Positions 16,453 through 26,202 are shown, counted from the first letter of the stretch. The stretch is 64,000 bases of DNA from SCN-70-22 sp046327755 (GCA_046327755.1 JAXLXW010000013.1:67402-131401); one strand, 5' to 3'. The notes: generated from the letters alone by a model not told the origin. Translations and numbers: made by a program.

Positions 16453-18360
16453 GTGAATCAGTCGTCCTCGTCGTACTTCACTCCCACGCGCATTGTCCTG
16501 CTCCTGTCGATCGCCGTCCTGGTGGTCGCGGGAGGGCTGTTGCTGGCCCAGGCTGCCACCGCGAGCGCTGACGCGCGCGGCGGGCTGCGACGCATTTCGT
16601 TCGTCCTCGCCTTCGTCTCGGCGGCCATCGCGCTCGCCGGCGCCTGGTTCCTGTCGCGTGAGCTGGAGCGCCGCCTCGAGGCGGAGCAGGAACTGCGTGC
16701 CTCGCGCGCCAAGTTCGAGGGGATCCTCTCCATCGCCGTCGACGCGATCATCACCGTCGACGAGAAGAGCCAGATCCTCCATTTCAACCACGGCGCCGAG
16801 ACGCTGTTCGGCTACACGGAGCGCGAGATGGTGGGGGCGCCGCTCTCGGCCCTCCTCCCGCAGCGCTTTCGCGATGCCCACGCGCGCCACCTCGTCGACT
16901 TCGCCCGGGGCGGGCAGGTGGCTCGCCGCATGGCCGAGCGGCGCTCGATCTTCGGCCAGCGGCGCGACGGCACCGAGTTTCCCGCCGAGGCGTCCATCTC
17001 GCGGCTCGAACTCCCGGGGGGGCGCCTCTTCACCGTCGTGCTGCGCGACATCAGCGAGCGCCTGCGCAACGAGGAGAGCCAGCGCTTCCTGGTCCGTGCG
17101 GGAGGCGTGCTCGCCACGTCGCTCGACTACGAGTCGACGCTGCGCAGCGTGGCGCACCTGGCGATGCCGCATCTCGCCGACTGCTGCCTCCTCTCACTGG
17201 ACGATGGCGCGGGGGGCGTGCGCACGGTGGTGAGCGTGCACGAGGACCCTGAGCGGACCAAGCGCCTGCGCGCCTTCGAGCGTCGCCGCGCCGAACGCAA
17301 CAACTGGCCGTTCCCGGTGGCCGATGTGATGGACGAAGGGCGCCGCATCGTGAAGCGACGCCTGACCGACGGGTGGGAGCGCGACGGGGCGAGCGATGCC
17401 GCCCTTGCGGATGATCTCGCGGCGCTGGGCGTGCACGCGGCGCTCACCCTCCCGCTCATGGCGCGCGACCGGGTGCTTGGGGCGCTGACCCTGATCTCGA
17501 CCGCTGCCACGCGCCAGTTCGACGAGGGGGAGGTCGCGCTGGCCGAGGACCTCGCCCACCGTGCGGCCTTCGCGATCGAGAATGCGCGGCTCTACCAGGC
17601 GGCGCAGCAGGCATCGCAGGCGCGCGACGAGATCCTCGGCGTCGTTTCGCACGACCTGCGCAACCCGCTGAGCGCGATTTCGATGTGTGCGCGCGTCCTG
17701 CTCGAGAGCCCGCCCAACGCGGCCGACGATCGCCGCGAGCTGGCGGAGGCGATCCTCGAGTCGACACAGTTGATGCAGCGCCTCATCCAGGACCTGCTCG
17801 ACGTCTCGACGATCGAGTCTGGGCACCTCAAGATCCACCCGCGGCGCGAGTCGCTCGGGCCCCTGGTGGACGCGACGCTGACCATGGTGCGCGAGGCGGC
17901 GGACGAGCGCGGATTGCTGCTGGCGCGCGACCTCCCGGCCGGGCTCCCCGAAGTGCACGTCGACGCCATGCGGCTGGAGCAGGTGCTGGTGAACCTCGTG
18001 GCCAACGCGGTGAAGTTCACGGAGCGCGGCGGGAGCGTCACCGTGCGCGCCGAGGCGCGTGACGACGCCGTGCGCATCGCGGTGATCGACACCGGGTGCG
18101 GGATCCCGCCGGAGCACCTCCCGCACATCTTCGATCGCTACTGGCATGCGCGGCGGCAGTCGCGCACCGTGGGGACTGGCCTCGGCCTGGCGATCGCGCG
18201 GGGGATCGTGGAGGCGCACGGCGGGCGGATCACCGTCGAGAGCGCCCTGGGGCTGGGAACGTCGTTCATCTTCACCGTCCCGACCGCCGACTCGGCGCGC
18301 CCCGCGCCGCAGCCGTCCAGCCCTCGTGGCGCGGTGAGCGAGACGCCCCGCCGGGGTTGA
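16453..18360 (+). CDS. membrane PAS-GAF sensor histidine kinase
   Basis: 635 residues from GTG 16453. Two membrane helices (residues about 12-32 and 48-66), a PAS domain (FEGILSIAVDAIITVDEKSQ, DGTEFPAEASISRLEL), a GAF domain (about 215-375, with LGVHAALTLPLMARDRVLGA), HisKA with GVVSHDLRNPLSAIS, and HATPase (NLVANAVKFTERGG, GTGLGLAIARGIVEAHGG). No regulator gene adjoins it, so it is an orphan kinase. The 193-bp spacer upstream shows no recognised feature. Confidence 0.92.
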   Translation: MNQSSSSYFTPTRIVLLLSIAVLVVAGGLLLAQAATASADARGGLRRISFVLAFVSAAIALAGAWFLSRELERRLEAEQELRASRAKFEGILSIAVDAIITVDEKSQILHFNHGAETLFGYTEREMVGAPLSALLPQRFRDAHARHLVDFARGGQVARRMAERRSIFGQRRDGTEFPAEASISRLELPGGRLFTVVLRDISERLRNEESQRFLVRAGGVLATSLDYESTLRSVAHLAMPHLADCCLLSLDDGAGGVRTVVSVHEDPERTKRLRAFERRRAERNNWPFPVADVMDEGRRIVKRRLTDGWERDGASDAALADDLAALGVHAALTLPLMARDRVLGALTLISTAATRQFDEGEVALAEDLAHRAAFAIENARLYQAAQQASQARDEILGVVSHDLRNPLSAISMCARVLLESPPNAADDRRELAEAILESTQLMQRLIQDLLDVSTIESGHLKIHPRRESLGPLVDATLTMVREAADERGLLLARDLPAGLPEVHVDAMRLEQVLVNLVANAVKFTERGGSVTVRAEARDDAVRIAVIDTGCGIPPEHLPHIFDRYWHARRQSRTVGTGLGLAIARGIVEAHGGRITVESALGLGTSFIFTVPTADSARPAPQPSSPRGAVSETPRRG

Positions 18361-18598
18361 TCGAACGGGTGGGCGAACCATAAAAAAATCGAAGCTTCGC
18401 GCGCGATAGTTCGATTTGGATTTGGTGGGAGCTTTTGCTAGCCTTCGCACGTTCTTAGCGGAGGCGCCCCCCTCGCGCCCGCTGGGTAGGACGACCGGAA
18501 GCTCGGTCGGAAGCTCGAACGATCGATTGCTCCCTCGCTCGCACGCGCGGCCGCCGGCCGCGCCGTCGCCGAGGCGACCATCCCACGACATCGCACAT

Positions 18599-20791
18599 AT
18601 GCTGACGCGTCAGGCGCTTGCCGTGACGACGGCCGTTGGCCGTACCTTGCGACACCCCATCGATCCGCGCCGCGTGGCCGAGGCGCGCCGCCGCCGCGCA
18701 CCCAGCGCGACGACGGCGACCGCGCTGGCGGACCACATCATCGAGGTGGGGCGCGAGCATCACCTCACCTACCTGCGCCGACGGGTGGCGTGGGGAGAGC
18801 TGCGCGAGATGCTCGAGCGCGGGACGGCACCGCTCGTCCTGATCCTCGGGGGGCGCGCCGACCTGCACATCCTCGTGATCGATCGCCTCGAGTCGGGGGG
18901 GATCGTCGGCGTCCGCGTTGGGGCGGACGCGCAGGAGGAGGACGTCCCCGCGCTCTCGCTCTCTGCGCTGCAAGCGCGCGTGGGCGAGGCGGTGACCGAG
19001 GTGCTCATCCCGATGGTCGTCACGCCGATGGTGTCCGACCCGGCCGAGGTGGCGGCGGGGACGGTGGACCACGAGCATCCGCGTCCGTGGTCGCGCCTCA
19101 TGCGACTCCTCGCGCAGGAGAAGCGGCTCATCTCCTTCGTCTACCTCTACGCGGGGCTGGCCGGGCTCTTCTCGCTCGCGCTCCCGCTCGGCGTGCAGGC
19201 GATCATCGGGCTGGTGGCCGGCGGGATGATCTTCCAGCCGGTCGTCCTCCTCATCGCCTTCGTGATCGTGGGGACGCTGGCCAACGGCGGGTTGCAGATC
19301 ATGCAGCTGTCGGTGGTGGAGACGGTGCAGCAGCGGATCTTCGCGCGGTACTCGTTCGAGCTCGGCGCGCGCATGGCGCGGTTGCGGCTGGAGTCCGTGG
19401 GGGAGGTGGACCTCCCCGAGCTGATGAACCGCTTCTTCGAGATCAAGATGATCCAGAAGGCGCTGTCCAAGATCCTCACGGACTGGGTGGCGGCGCTCCT
19501 GCAGGTCCTCTTTGGGGTCATCCTGCTGACGTTCTATCACCCGCTGTTTGCCCTGCTGGGGCTCCTCCTCGTCGGGACGCTCGCGGCGATCTTCCGCTGG
19601 TCGGGGCCGCGGGGGCTGGAGTCGTCGCTGCAGGAGTCCAAGTACAAGTACCGCGTGGCGCACTGGCTGCAGGAGCTGTCGCGCCACCTCCCGACGTTCA
19701 AGTTTGCCGGGCGCGGCGACCTCGCGGTGGAGCGCCTGGACCAGGAGGTGACGGGGTACCTGGCGTACCGCCAGGAGCACTTCCGCATCCTGATGCAGCA
19801 GTCGTGGGGCTTCGTCCTCTTCAAGACGATCATCAGCGGCGGGATCCTGATCCTCGGCTGCGTGCTCGTCGTGAACCGCTCCATCACGTTAGGGCAGTTC
19901 GTGGCATCGGAGCTGGTGATCGTCTCGGTGCTCGCCGCGGTGGAGAAGGCCATCCTTGGTCTCGCCGACTTCTATGACCTGCTGACCGCGGTGGAGAAGG
20001 CGGGGCACGTGACGGACCTCCCGCTGGAGAAGGGGAGCGGGATGGTCCCGCCCCCCATCGCCGACCCGAACGGGATCCAGCTCGACGTGCGCGACGTCTC
20101 GTTCACGTACCCCGGCGGCGATGCTCCCGTCATCAAGGGGATCACCTTCTCCGCCTTCCCGGGGGAGAACGTGGCGGTGACCGGCGTGGAGGGGGCGGGC
20201 GAGTCGACGCTGCTGTCGGTGATTGGGGGATTGTTCGAGTCCTACTCGGGGGCGGTGACGTACGACCGGGTGTCGCTGCGCGAGATGGACCGGGCGCGGG
20301 CGCGCGAGCTCGTCGCTTTCTGCGGGAGCGCGGTGTCGCTCTTCGAGGGGACGGTGGAGGAGAACGTGGCGCTCGGGCGCTCGTGGGTGCGCACCGAGGA
20401 CGTCCTGGAGGCGGTGGCGGTGGTGGGGCTCCTCGAGTGGGTGCAGGCCCAGCCCGACGGGTTGCAGACCACGATTGCATCTGGCGGGCGCGGGCTCCCG
20501 TCGCAGGTGGCGCGCAAGATCGAGCTGGCGCGCTGCCTGGCAGGGAAGCCGCGCCTCCTCCTCCTCGACGACGTCTTCGACGTCCTCGACCCCCCGGTCA
20601 AGCGCGACCTCCTGGCGCGCCTCCTCAAGCGCGACGCCTCGTGGACGGTGGTGACCGTGACGCACGACGCCGAGGTGATGGCGGCATGCGACCGCGTCCT
20701 CGTGTTGCGCGATGGCGAGGTGGCGGGCGAGGGGACGTTCGAGATGCTGCGCCAACATGACCAGTACTTCCGTGACCTGTCGGTGACCTGA
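18599..20791 (+). CDS. type I exporter-like ABC protein with degenerate ATPase
   Basis: 730 residues from ATG 18599. An N-terminal cytosolic region (about 1-190) that may be a degraded C39-peptidase-like domain, a type I ABC exporter membrane domain (about 195-480), and a nucleotide-binding domain. The ATPase motifs are damaged: Walker A reads GVEGAGEST with Glu535 in place of the invariant Lys; the LSGGQ signature reads SGGRGLPSQV; and after Walker B (LLLLDD) the catalytic Glu is Asp658. The H-loop (VTVTHD) remains. It forms an operon by TGATG overlap with a HlyD-like gene. The frame opens upstream to 18416 without a convincing start, and no clear RBS was seen at 18599. Confidence 0.85.
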   Translation: MLTRQALAVTTAVGRTLRHPIDPRRVAEARRRRAPSATTATALADHIIEVGREHHLTYLRRRVAWGELREMLERGTAPLVLILGGRADLHILVIDRLESGGIVGVRVGADAQEEDVPALSLSALQARVGEAVTEVLIPMVVTPMVSDPAEVAAGTVDHEHPRPWSRLMRLLAQEKRLISFVYLYAGLAGLFSLALPLGVQAIIGLVAGGMIFQPVVLLIAFVIVGTLANGGLQIMQLSVVETVQQRIFARYSFELGARMARLRLESVGEVDLPELMNRFFEIKMIQKALSKILTDWVAALLQVLFGVILLTFYHPLFALLGLLLVGTLAAIFRWSGPRGLESSLQESKYKYRVAHWLQELSRHLPTFKFAGRGDLAVERLDQEVTGYLAYRQEHFRILMQQSWGFVLFKTIISGGILILGCVLVVNRSITLGQFVASELVIVSVLAAVEKAILGLADFYDLLTAVEKAGHVTDLPLEKGSGMVPPPIADPNGIQLDVRDVSFTYPGGDAPVIKGITFSAFPGENVAVTGVEGAGESTLLSVIGGLFESYSGAVTYDRVSLREMDRARARELVAFCGSAVSLFEGTVEENVALGRSWVRTEDVLEAVAVVGLLEWVQAQPDGLQTTIASGGRGLPSQVARKIELARCLAGKPRLLLLDDVFDVLDPPVKRDLLARLLKRDASWTVVTVTHDAEVMAACDRVLVLRDGEVAGEGTFEMLRQHDQYFRDLSVT

Positions 20792-22098
20792 TGGGCGACC
20801 TGCATACATCCCTTGACGTCTCGCTGCCGCCGCTGAGTGCGGCGCGATTGCTCAACCGCGCCGACCGGCATCATTCGTTCGCGCGTATCGTCGGCGCGCT
20901 CGCCATCCTGATGTTCCTCGCCCTCTTCCTCCCGTGGCAGCAGAACGTGCAGGGGAAGGGGGCGGTGACCGCGCTGCGCCCGCAGGATCGTCCGCAGGTG
21001 GTCCCCACCGTCATTGCCGGGCGCATCGAGCGCTGGCACGTGGCCGAGGGGCAGTTCGTCTCCAAGGGGGCGCTCCTGGTGGAGATCTCCGAGGTGAAGG
21101 AGGCGTACCTCGACCCGCACACGCTCGACCGCTACAAGGAGCAGCGCGACGCCAAGCGTTCGGCCGTTTCCGCCAAGCGCGCCAAGGTCGACGCGCTCTC
21201 CCGCCAGGTGCACGCGCTGGAGCAGTCGCGCGAGTTCGGCGTGGCCAAGGGGCGCAACAAGGTCGCGCTGTACGAGGCGGCGGTCATGTCGGCGGAGACC
21301 GATTCCGTGGTGGCCGAGCGCCAGCTGGCGCGCAACCAGCAACTCTTCTCGGAGGGGCTCAAGTCGCGCACGGACCTCGAGGCCTACATCACCAAGGCGC
21401 AGTCGACCAACGCCAAGCTGGTGGAGAAGCGGCGCGAACTGCAGAACGCGCGCGTCGAACTGGACGGGGTCGTGGCCGAGTACGAGGAGAAGATCGCCAA
21501 GGCGTCGTCGGACATGAACGCGACGCGGGCCGAAATCGGCGAGGGGCTGGGCGAGGTGTCGAAGCTGGAGAACCAGGTCGCTTCGCTGGAGATCCGCAAC
21601 GGACTCTATCGCATCGTGGCGCCGCAGGACGGCTACGTGGTGCGGGCGCAACGCGCCGGCATCGGCGAGCAGCTCAAGGAGGGAGACCCGGTCGTCACCA
21701 TCATGCCGGCCGAGCCGCAGCAGGCGGTGGAGCTGTACGTGCGCCCGATGGACGTCCCGCTGCTGCGCACGGGGCGCAAGGTGCGCCTGCAGTTCGATGG
21801 GTGGCCCGCGCTGCAATTCTCCGGTTGGCCGAGCGTCGCGGTGGGGACGTTTGGCGGGGTGATCACGGCCATCGACCTGACCAACAGCAGCGATGGGAGC
21901 TATCGCGTGCTGGTGGTCCCGGACTCCGCGGACGAGGCGTGGCCGAAGCAGGTGCGCGTGGGGTCGGGGGTGCTGGGGTGGGCGATGCTCGACACGGTCC
22001 CGGTCTGGTTCGAGCTGTGGCGGCAGCTGAACGGCTTCCCGCCGTCGATCCAGCCGACGGATCCCGCGGCCAAGCAAGGCGTGGCGGGGAAGAAATGA
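20791..22098 (+). CDS. HlyD-family periplasmic adaptor
   Basis: 435 residues. One N-terminal membrane helix (IVGALAILMFLALFLPWQQ), a biotinyl-lipoyl half-domain (GRIERWHVAEGQFVSKGALL), a long alpha-helical hairpin (about 105-265, rich in Lys, Glu and Ala), the second lipoyl half (YRIVAPQDGYVVRAQRAGIG), and a beta-barrel domain. This is the membrane-fusion adaptor bridging the ABC protein to the outer-membrane channel of a type I-like export system. It overlaps the ABC gene upstream (TGATG) and the TolC-like gene downstream (ATGA). Confidence 0.92.
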   Translation: MGDLHTSLDVSLPPLSAARLLNRADRHHSFARIVGALAILMFLALFLPWQQNVQGKGAVTALRPQDRPQVVPTVIAGRIERWHVAEGQFVSKGALLVEISEVKEAYLDPHTLDRYKEQRDAKRSAVSAKRAKVDALSRQVHALEQSREFGVAKGRNKVALYEAAVMSAETDSVVAERQLARNQQLFSEGLKSRTDLEAYITKAQSTNAKLVEKRRELQNARVELDGVVAEYEEKIAKASSDMNATRAEIGEGLGEVSKLENQVASLEIRNGLYRIVAPQDGYVVRAQRAGIGEQLKEGDPVVTIMPAEPQQAVELYVRPMDVPLLRTGRKVRLQFDGWPALQFSGWPSVAVGTFGGVITAIDLTNSSDGSYRVLVVPDSADEAWPKQVRVGSGVLGWAMLDTVPVWFELWRQLNGFPPSIQPTDPAAKQGVAGKK

Positions 22099-23558
22099 TC
22101 GCGACGCTTTCGTTGATCGGGGCGCTGCTGACGGTGCCGGCGGCGCGCGACACGGGGGGCGCCGCGACGTCGCGCGCCGACACCGCGCGCGCGGACTCGT
22201 CGCGGGTCCTCTCGTTCGCCGACTTCTATCGGGTGGTGGCCGCGCACCATCCCGTGGTGCAGCAGGCGCGCTTGCTGGAGCGCATTGCCGATGGCGAGGT
22301 GCGCCAGGCGCGCGGCGCGTTCGACCCCACGCTCACCGCGTCGTGGGATCGCAAGGCGTTCGGCGGGACGGAGTACTACGACTATGTGGAGTCGGCGGTG
22401 AAGATCCCCACCCCGTTAGGCGCCGACGTCAAGCTTGGGTACGAACGCACCGAGGGGAAGTACTTCTCTCCGGACCGGCGGACGCCGGCGGGCGGATTGG
22501 TCACGGCGGGGATCAGCATCCCGATCGGGCAGCGCCTGCTCACCGACGAGCGGCGCAACGCGTTGGCGCAGGCGCGCGCGCTGCGCGACTACGCGGCGGG
22601 GGAGCGGCAGGCGCAGGTGAACAAGTTCCTCCTCACGGCCGCCAAGCAGTACGGCAGCTGGTACGAGACGTGGCGCCGCCTGGCGCTCACGAACGAGGCG
22701 GTGCAGCTGGCGGAGTTCCGCCTGCGCGCGGTGCGGAGCCGCGTGGCGGCGGGCGATGCCGCGGCGATCGACACCATCGAGGCGCGCCTCGAGGTCCAGA
22801 AGCGCACGGTGCAGCAGCTCGAGGCCTCGGTCGATCACCGCAACGCGACGATCGCGCTCGAGGGGCTGCTCTGGACGGAGCAGGGGACGCCGATGGCGCT
22901 CGAACGCGGGGCGGTGCCGTCGCTCGACGGGCTCGACGTGGCGCCGGTGGACTCCGCCAGCATCACGCGCTGGCTCGCCATCGCCGAGCAGCGGCATCCC
23001 AGCGTGCAGAAGGTGAAGGCCAAGGTGCAGCAGGCCGAATCGGAACGACGCTTCGCGGGACAGCAGGTCTGGGTCCCGGCGGCGGAGCTGACCTACACGC
23101 CGATTGCTGCGCGCGACGACGGCACGTCGGCGCTGGGCGACGCCTTTGGCACCACCAGCGACGCCAAGGTCGGCGGGACGTTCAAGCTCCCGCTCCTCGC
23201 CCTCAAGGAGCGCGGCAAGCTCACCGCAGCCTCGGGCAAGCTGGAGCAGCAGCGACTGGAGCTGGCGCTGGTGCGGCGCGACATCGCAATCGCGGTGCAG
23301 GCGGCGGCCAACGACCTGGCGGCGCTCGACGCGCTGCTCCAGCTGCAGCGCCAGACGGTGGCGCAGGCGCGGCTCCTGCGCGACGGCGAGCAGCGCAAGT
23401 TCGAGAACGGGGAGAGCACGCTCTTCCTCGTCAACACGCGCGAACGCGCCGTGATCGACGAGGAGGTCAAGCGGATTGCGCTCGAGGCCAAGTACGCCGC
23501 GGCCCGCGCGGCGCTCGCGGTGGCGATCGGGGAACCGGCGCGCCTCCCAGGAGAGTAG
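22095..23558 (+). CDS. TolC-family outer-membrane efflux protein
   Basis: 487 residues with an N-terminal signal sequence (MIATLSLIGALLTVPAAR) and two related helical halves typical of TolC/OEP channels (LSFADFYRVVAAHHPVVQQA; later KLEQQRLELALVRRDIAIAV and ESTLFLVNTRERAVIDEE). It provides the outer-membrane duct for the ABC/HlyD pair upstream. Overlap ATGA with the adaptor gene shows one translational unit. A weak stem-loop without a T run follows near 23582-23607. Confidence 0.9.
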   Translation: MIATLSLIGALLTVPAARDTGGAATSRADTARADSSRVLSFADFYRVVAAHHPVVQQARLLERIADGEVRQARGAFDPTLTASWDRKAFGGTEYYDYVESAVKIPTPLGADVKLGYERTEGKYFSPDRRTPAGGLVTAGISIPIGQRLLTDERRNALAQARALRDYAAGERQAQVNKFLLTAAKQYGSWYETWRRLALTNEAVQLAEFRLRAVRSRVAAGDAAAIDTIEARLEVQKRTVQQLEASVDHRNATIALEGLLWTEQGTPMALERGAVPSLDGLDVAPVDSASITRWLAIAEQRHPSVQKVKAKVQQAESERRFAGQQVWVPAAELTYTPIAARDDGTSALGDAFGTTSDAKVGGTFKLPLLALKERGKLTAASGKLEQQRLELALVRRDIAIAVQAAANDLAALDALLQLQRQTVAQARLLRDGEQRKFENGESTLFLVNTRERAVIDEEVKRIALEAKYAAARAALAVAIGEPARLPGE

Positions 23559-23770
23559 GCAGGAGGAGGCAAAGGAAGAGCGCTGGCGACGCCGAGCGTC
23601 GGTGCCAGAGCGCGTGACGGTATTGGCGGATCCCAAGGAATCCCGGGTGCGGGATGCTGCGATTTTACTTCATCGCGACTCGCGCCCGGCCGATACTCAC
23701 TCGTGTACCGCAGGGTGTACCCTCACGTCGCCCCAGGCGGGACCTTCGCAACCCGGTCCGCGAGAATGGC

Positions 23771-24202
23771 ATGACCCTCCCCGATGCAGGCAGCGTGCAA
23801 GGTGCCACCACGGCTCGCGCCGGTGACGTGAGCCCCGACAGCGCGCCCCCGCCGGAAATGATCGAGGCGCTGGCGCTCGTCCAGCGCATCGGCGGCAAGG
23901 AACTCCTGCACAAGGTCATCGCGCTCTTCCGCACGACATCGGAACAGCGCCTCGGGGCGATGCATGCCGCCCACGCCACGTGCGACCACTACCAGGTCTC
24001 GCGCCTCTCGCACGCGATGAAGGGGAGCGCAGCGCAGGTTGGTGCGGAGGGGCTGCGCGCCGCCTCGCTTGCCCTGGAGAAGGAGGCGCAGTCGCTCACC
24101 CCGGACGAACTCCTCGCGCGCCTGACCATCATTGCCGAAGAAGCTGCGGTCGCGTGGGCGCAGCTCGATTCCTACGCGCAGGGCGCGGGGGGCGAATCGT
24201 GA
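23771..24202 (+). CDS. Hpt phosphotransfer protein
   Basis: 143 residues with an Hpt four-helix pattern and the phospho-acceptor motif SRLSHAMKGSAAQVGA. A Pro/Ala-rich N-terminus of about 30 residues precedes the fold. It relays phosphoryl groups between receiver domains. Its stop overlaps the following CheY-like gene by GTGA, and a REC-kinase-REC hybrid follows, so the three genes likely form one multistep phosphorelay. The start is ATG 23771; the frame is open further upstream but with Arg-rich, non-family sequence. Confidence 0.85.
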   Translation: MTLPDAGSVQGATTARAGDVSPDSAPPPEMIEALALVQRIGGKELLHKVIALFRTTSEQRLGAMHAAHATCDHYQVSRLSHAMKGSAAQVGAEGLRAASLALEKEAQSLTPDELLARLTIIAEEAAVAWAQLDSYAQGAGGES

Positions 24203-24576
24203 GACGCATCGCCATCGTCGAAGACAATCCCGACAACCGCCTCCTCGCGACGGCGCTGCTCGAAGGGATGTACACGTGCACGGAGTACGAGACCGGGATC
24301 GACGCGCTCGAAGGGCTGCAGCAGGACACGCCGTGCCTGGTCCTCCTCGACATCTCGCTCCCCGGGATGGACGGCGTCGAGACGCTGCGGCACATCCGCG
24401 CCAATCCCGCACTGCGGCACCTCCCCGTCATCGCCCTCACCGCGCACGCCATGACGGGTGACCGGGAGAAGTACATCGCGGCCGGCTTCGACGACTACGT
24501 CACCAAGCCGATCGTGGACGAATCGATCCTGTTGGGCGCGATCGCTCGCGCGCTGGACGGGGCGGCGGTTCGCTGA
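24199..24576 (+). CDS. single-domain CheY-like response regulator
   Basis: 125 residues, a stand-alone receiver: acidic pocket in IAIVEDNPDNRL, acceptor Asp in LVLLDISLPGMDG, and Lys in DDYVTKPI. It starts at GTG 24199, overlapping the Hpt stop (GTGA). With no output domain it must act by protein contact or as a phosphate shuttle to or from the Hpt protein and the hybrid kinase just downstream (31-bp gap). Confidence 0.9.
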   Translation: MRRIAIVEDNPDNRLLATALLEGMYTCTEYETGIDALEGLQQDTPCLVLLDISLPGMDGVETLRHIRANPALRHLPVIALTAHAMTGDREKYIAAGFDDYVTKPIVDESILLGAIARALDGAAVR

Positions 24577-24607
24577 GCGCCTACCTGGCGACCTCGGGGA
24601 CCGGATC

Positions 24608-26194
24608 ATGAGCGCGGGGCTGCAGAAGGAGCGGGTCCTGGTCGTCGAGGACGACGACCTCACGGCGACCATCGTCGTTGCGGCAGTGTCGGGCGGGGGT
24701 GCCATCGCCGACGCCCGCGCCGACTTCGAGCCGTTCCGCGTCGCGACGCTGGAGGCGGCGATCGAGGCGCTGCGGCGCGAGAGCTTCGCCGCCGTCCTGC
24801 TCGACCTCTCGCTCCCCGACAGCACCGGGCTCGATACCCTCAACGCGCTGCTCTCGCTGGGGGTCGACAGCGCAATCATCGTCCTCACCGCCCTCGACGA
24901 CAGCGCCATCGCGCTGCAGGCGGTCCGGCTCGGGGCGCAGGACTACCTGTTCAAGGGGCGCGTCGACCCGACGCTGATCGTCCGCTCGCTCCTCTACTCC
25001 ATCGGGCGGCACCGCGCCGAGGCGCAGCTCCGCCAGGCGCAACAGATGGAGGCGCTCGGCCGGTTGGCCGGCGGGGTGGCGCACGACTTCAACAACCTCC
25101 TCACGATCGTCATCGGCAACGCCGAGGCGATCGAGAACCAGATGCTCCCGCCCAGCGAGGTCCCGGCCGCGGTCGGCGAGATCCGCGTGGCGGCGCGACG
25201 GGCCGCCGCCCTCACGCAGCGCCTGCTGGCGCTAGGCCGCCAGCAGCAACTGCAGCCGCGCGTGATCGACATCGGGGAGTCGGTGGCGCAGATGGAGCCG
25301 ATGCTGCGCCGCATCGTCGGCCCGGACATCGCCTTCACCTCGCTCGTCACCGGGCGTACCGAGGGGGTCAAGGTGGACCCGGCGCAGTTCGAGCAGGTGG
25401 TCCTCAACCTCGTGCTCAATGCCCGCGATGCGGTGAAGGGTGACGGACGCATCACCGTGGAGGTGGTCCCGCTCGAGGTGCGCGACTCCGCGGCGTGGAA
25501 GCCGCGCCTGCGGCCGGGGCGCTACGTCTCGCTCGTGGTGCGCGACAACGGCGACGGGATCCCGCCCGAGGTCATGGCGCGCCTCTACGAACCGTTCATC
25601 TCGACCAAGGCGCCGGGAAAGGGGACCGGACTCGGGTTGTCGATCGTCTACGGGATCGTGCAGCAGAGCGAAGGGTCGATCCGCTGCGAGTCCTCGTTAG
25701 GGCGCGGGACGACGTTCACTGTCGCCTTCCCCGAGGCGCAGGAGGCCACGGTGCACGTCCGCACCGTCCTCGAGGAGGAGTCGACCGAGGCGCCCCCGTC
25801 CGAGACGATCCTCCTGGTGGAGGACGAACCGTCGGTGCGCGCGCTGTCGCGTCGCATCCTCGAGCGTGCGGGCTACGCGGTGCTCGACGCCGGCTCGGGC
25901 GACGAGGCGCTGGCACTCTTCCGGCAGGAGGGGGCGCATGTGCGCCTGGTCGTCACGGACGTCGTCATGCCCGGGCTGCGCGGTCCGGAGCTGGTGGCCG
26001 AGCTGGAGCGACTGCGCCCCGGGCTCCCGGTGGTCTTCACGTCCGGCTACGCCGACGACGAGTTGATGCGACGCGGCGTCTTTCCCGAGCACGTCTCCTT
26101 CCTCAAGAAACCGTTCACGCACCTCGACCTGCTGGCCGCGGTGCGCGAACAGCTGCAACGCGCGCGCACCGCCACCCGTCGCGAGATCGCCTGA
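24608..26194 (+). CDS. REC-histidine kinase-REC hybrid
   Basis: 528 residues, soluble. N-terminal receiver (VLVVEDDDLTATIV, VLLDLSLPDSTG), HisKA with LAGGVAHDFNNLLTIV (the HDFNN type of H-box), HATPase (NLVLNARDAVKGDG, GTGLGLSIVYGIVQQ), then a second receiver (ILLVEDEPSVRALSRRILER, DVVMPGLRG, LKKPF). The C-terminal receiver is the expected donor to the Hpt protein encoded upstream. Having a receiver ahead of the kinase suggests input from another kinase rather than a direct ligand. Confidence 0.92.
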   Translation: MSAGLQKERVLVVEDDDLTATIVVAAVSGGGAIADARADFEPFRVATLEAAIEALRRESFAAVLLDLSLPDSTGLDTLNALLSLGVDSAIIVLTALDDSAIALQAVRLGAQDYLFKGRVDPTLIVRSLLYSIGRHRAEAQLRQAQQMEALGRLAGGVAHDFNNLLTIVIGNAEAIENQMLPPSEVPAAVGEIRVAARRAAALTQRLLALGRQQQLQPRVIDIGESVAQMEPMLRRIVGPDIAFTSLVTGRTEGVKVDPAQFEQVVLNLVLNARDAVKGDGRITVEVVPLEVRDSAAWKPRLRPGRYVSLVVRDNGDGIPPEVMARLYEPFISTKAPGKGTGLGLSIVYGIVQQSEGSIRCESSLGRGTTFTVAFPEAQEATVHVRTVLEEESTEAPPSETILLVEDEPSVRALSRRILERAGYAVLDAGSGDEALALFRQEGAHVRLVVTDVVMPGLRGPELVAELERLRPGLPVVFTSGYADDELMRRGVFPEHVSFLKKPFTHLDLLAAVREQLQRARTATRREIA

Positions 26195-26202
26195 CAGCGG
26201 CC

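Noticed and set aside
18416..18598. Longer N-terminus for the ABC exporter protein
   Set aside because: The frame is open but would need a TTG start, and the added sequence is Pro/Arg/Ser-rich without family character.
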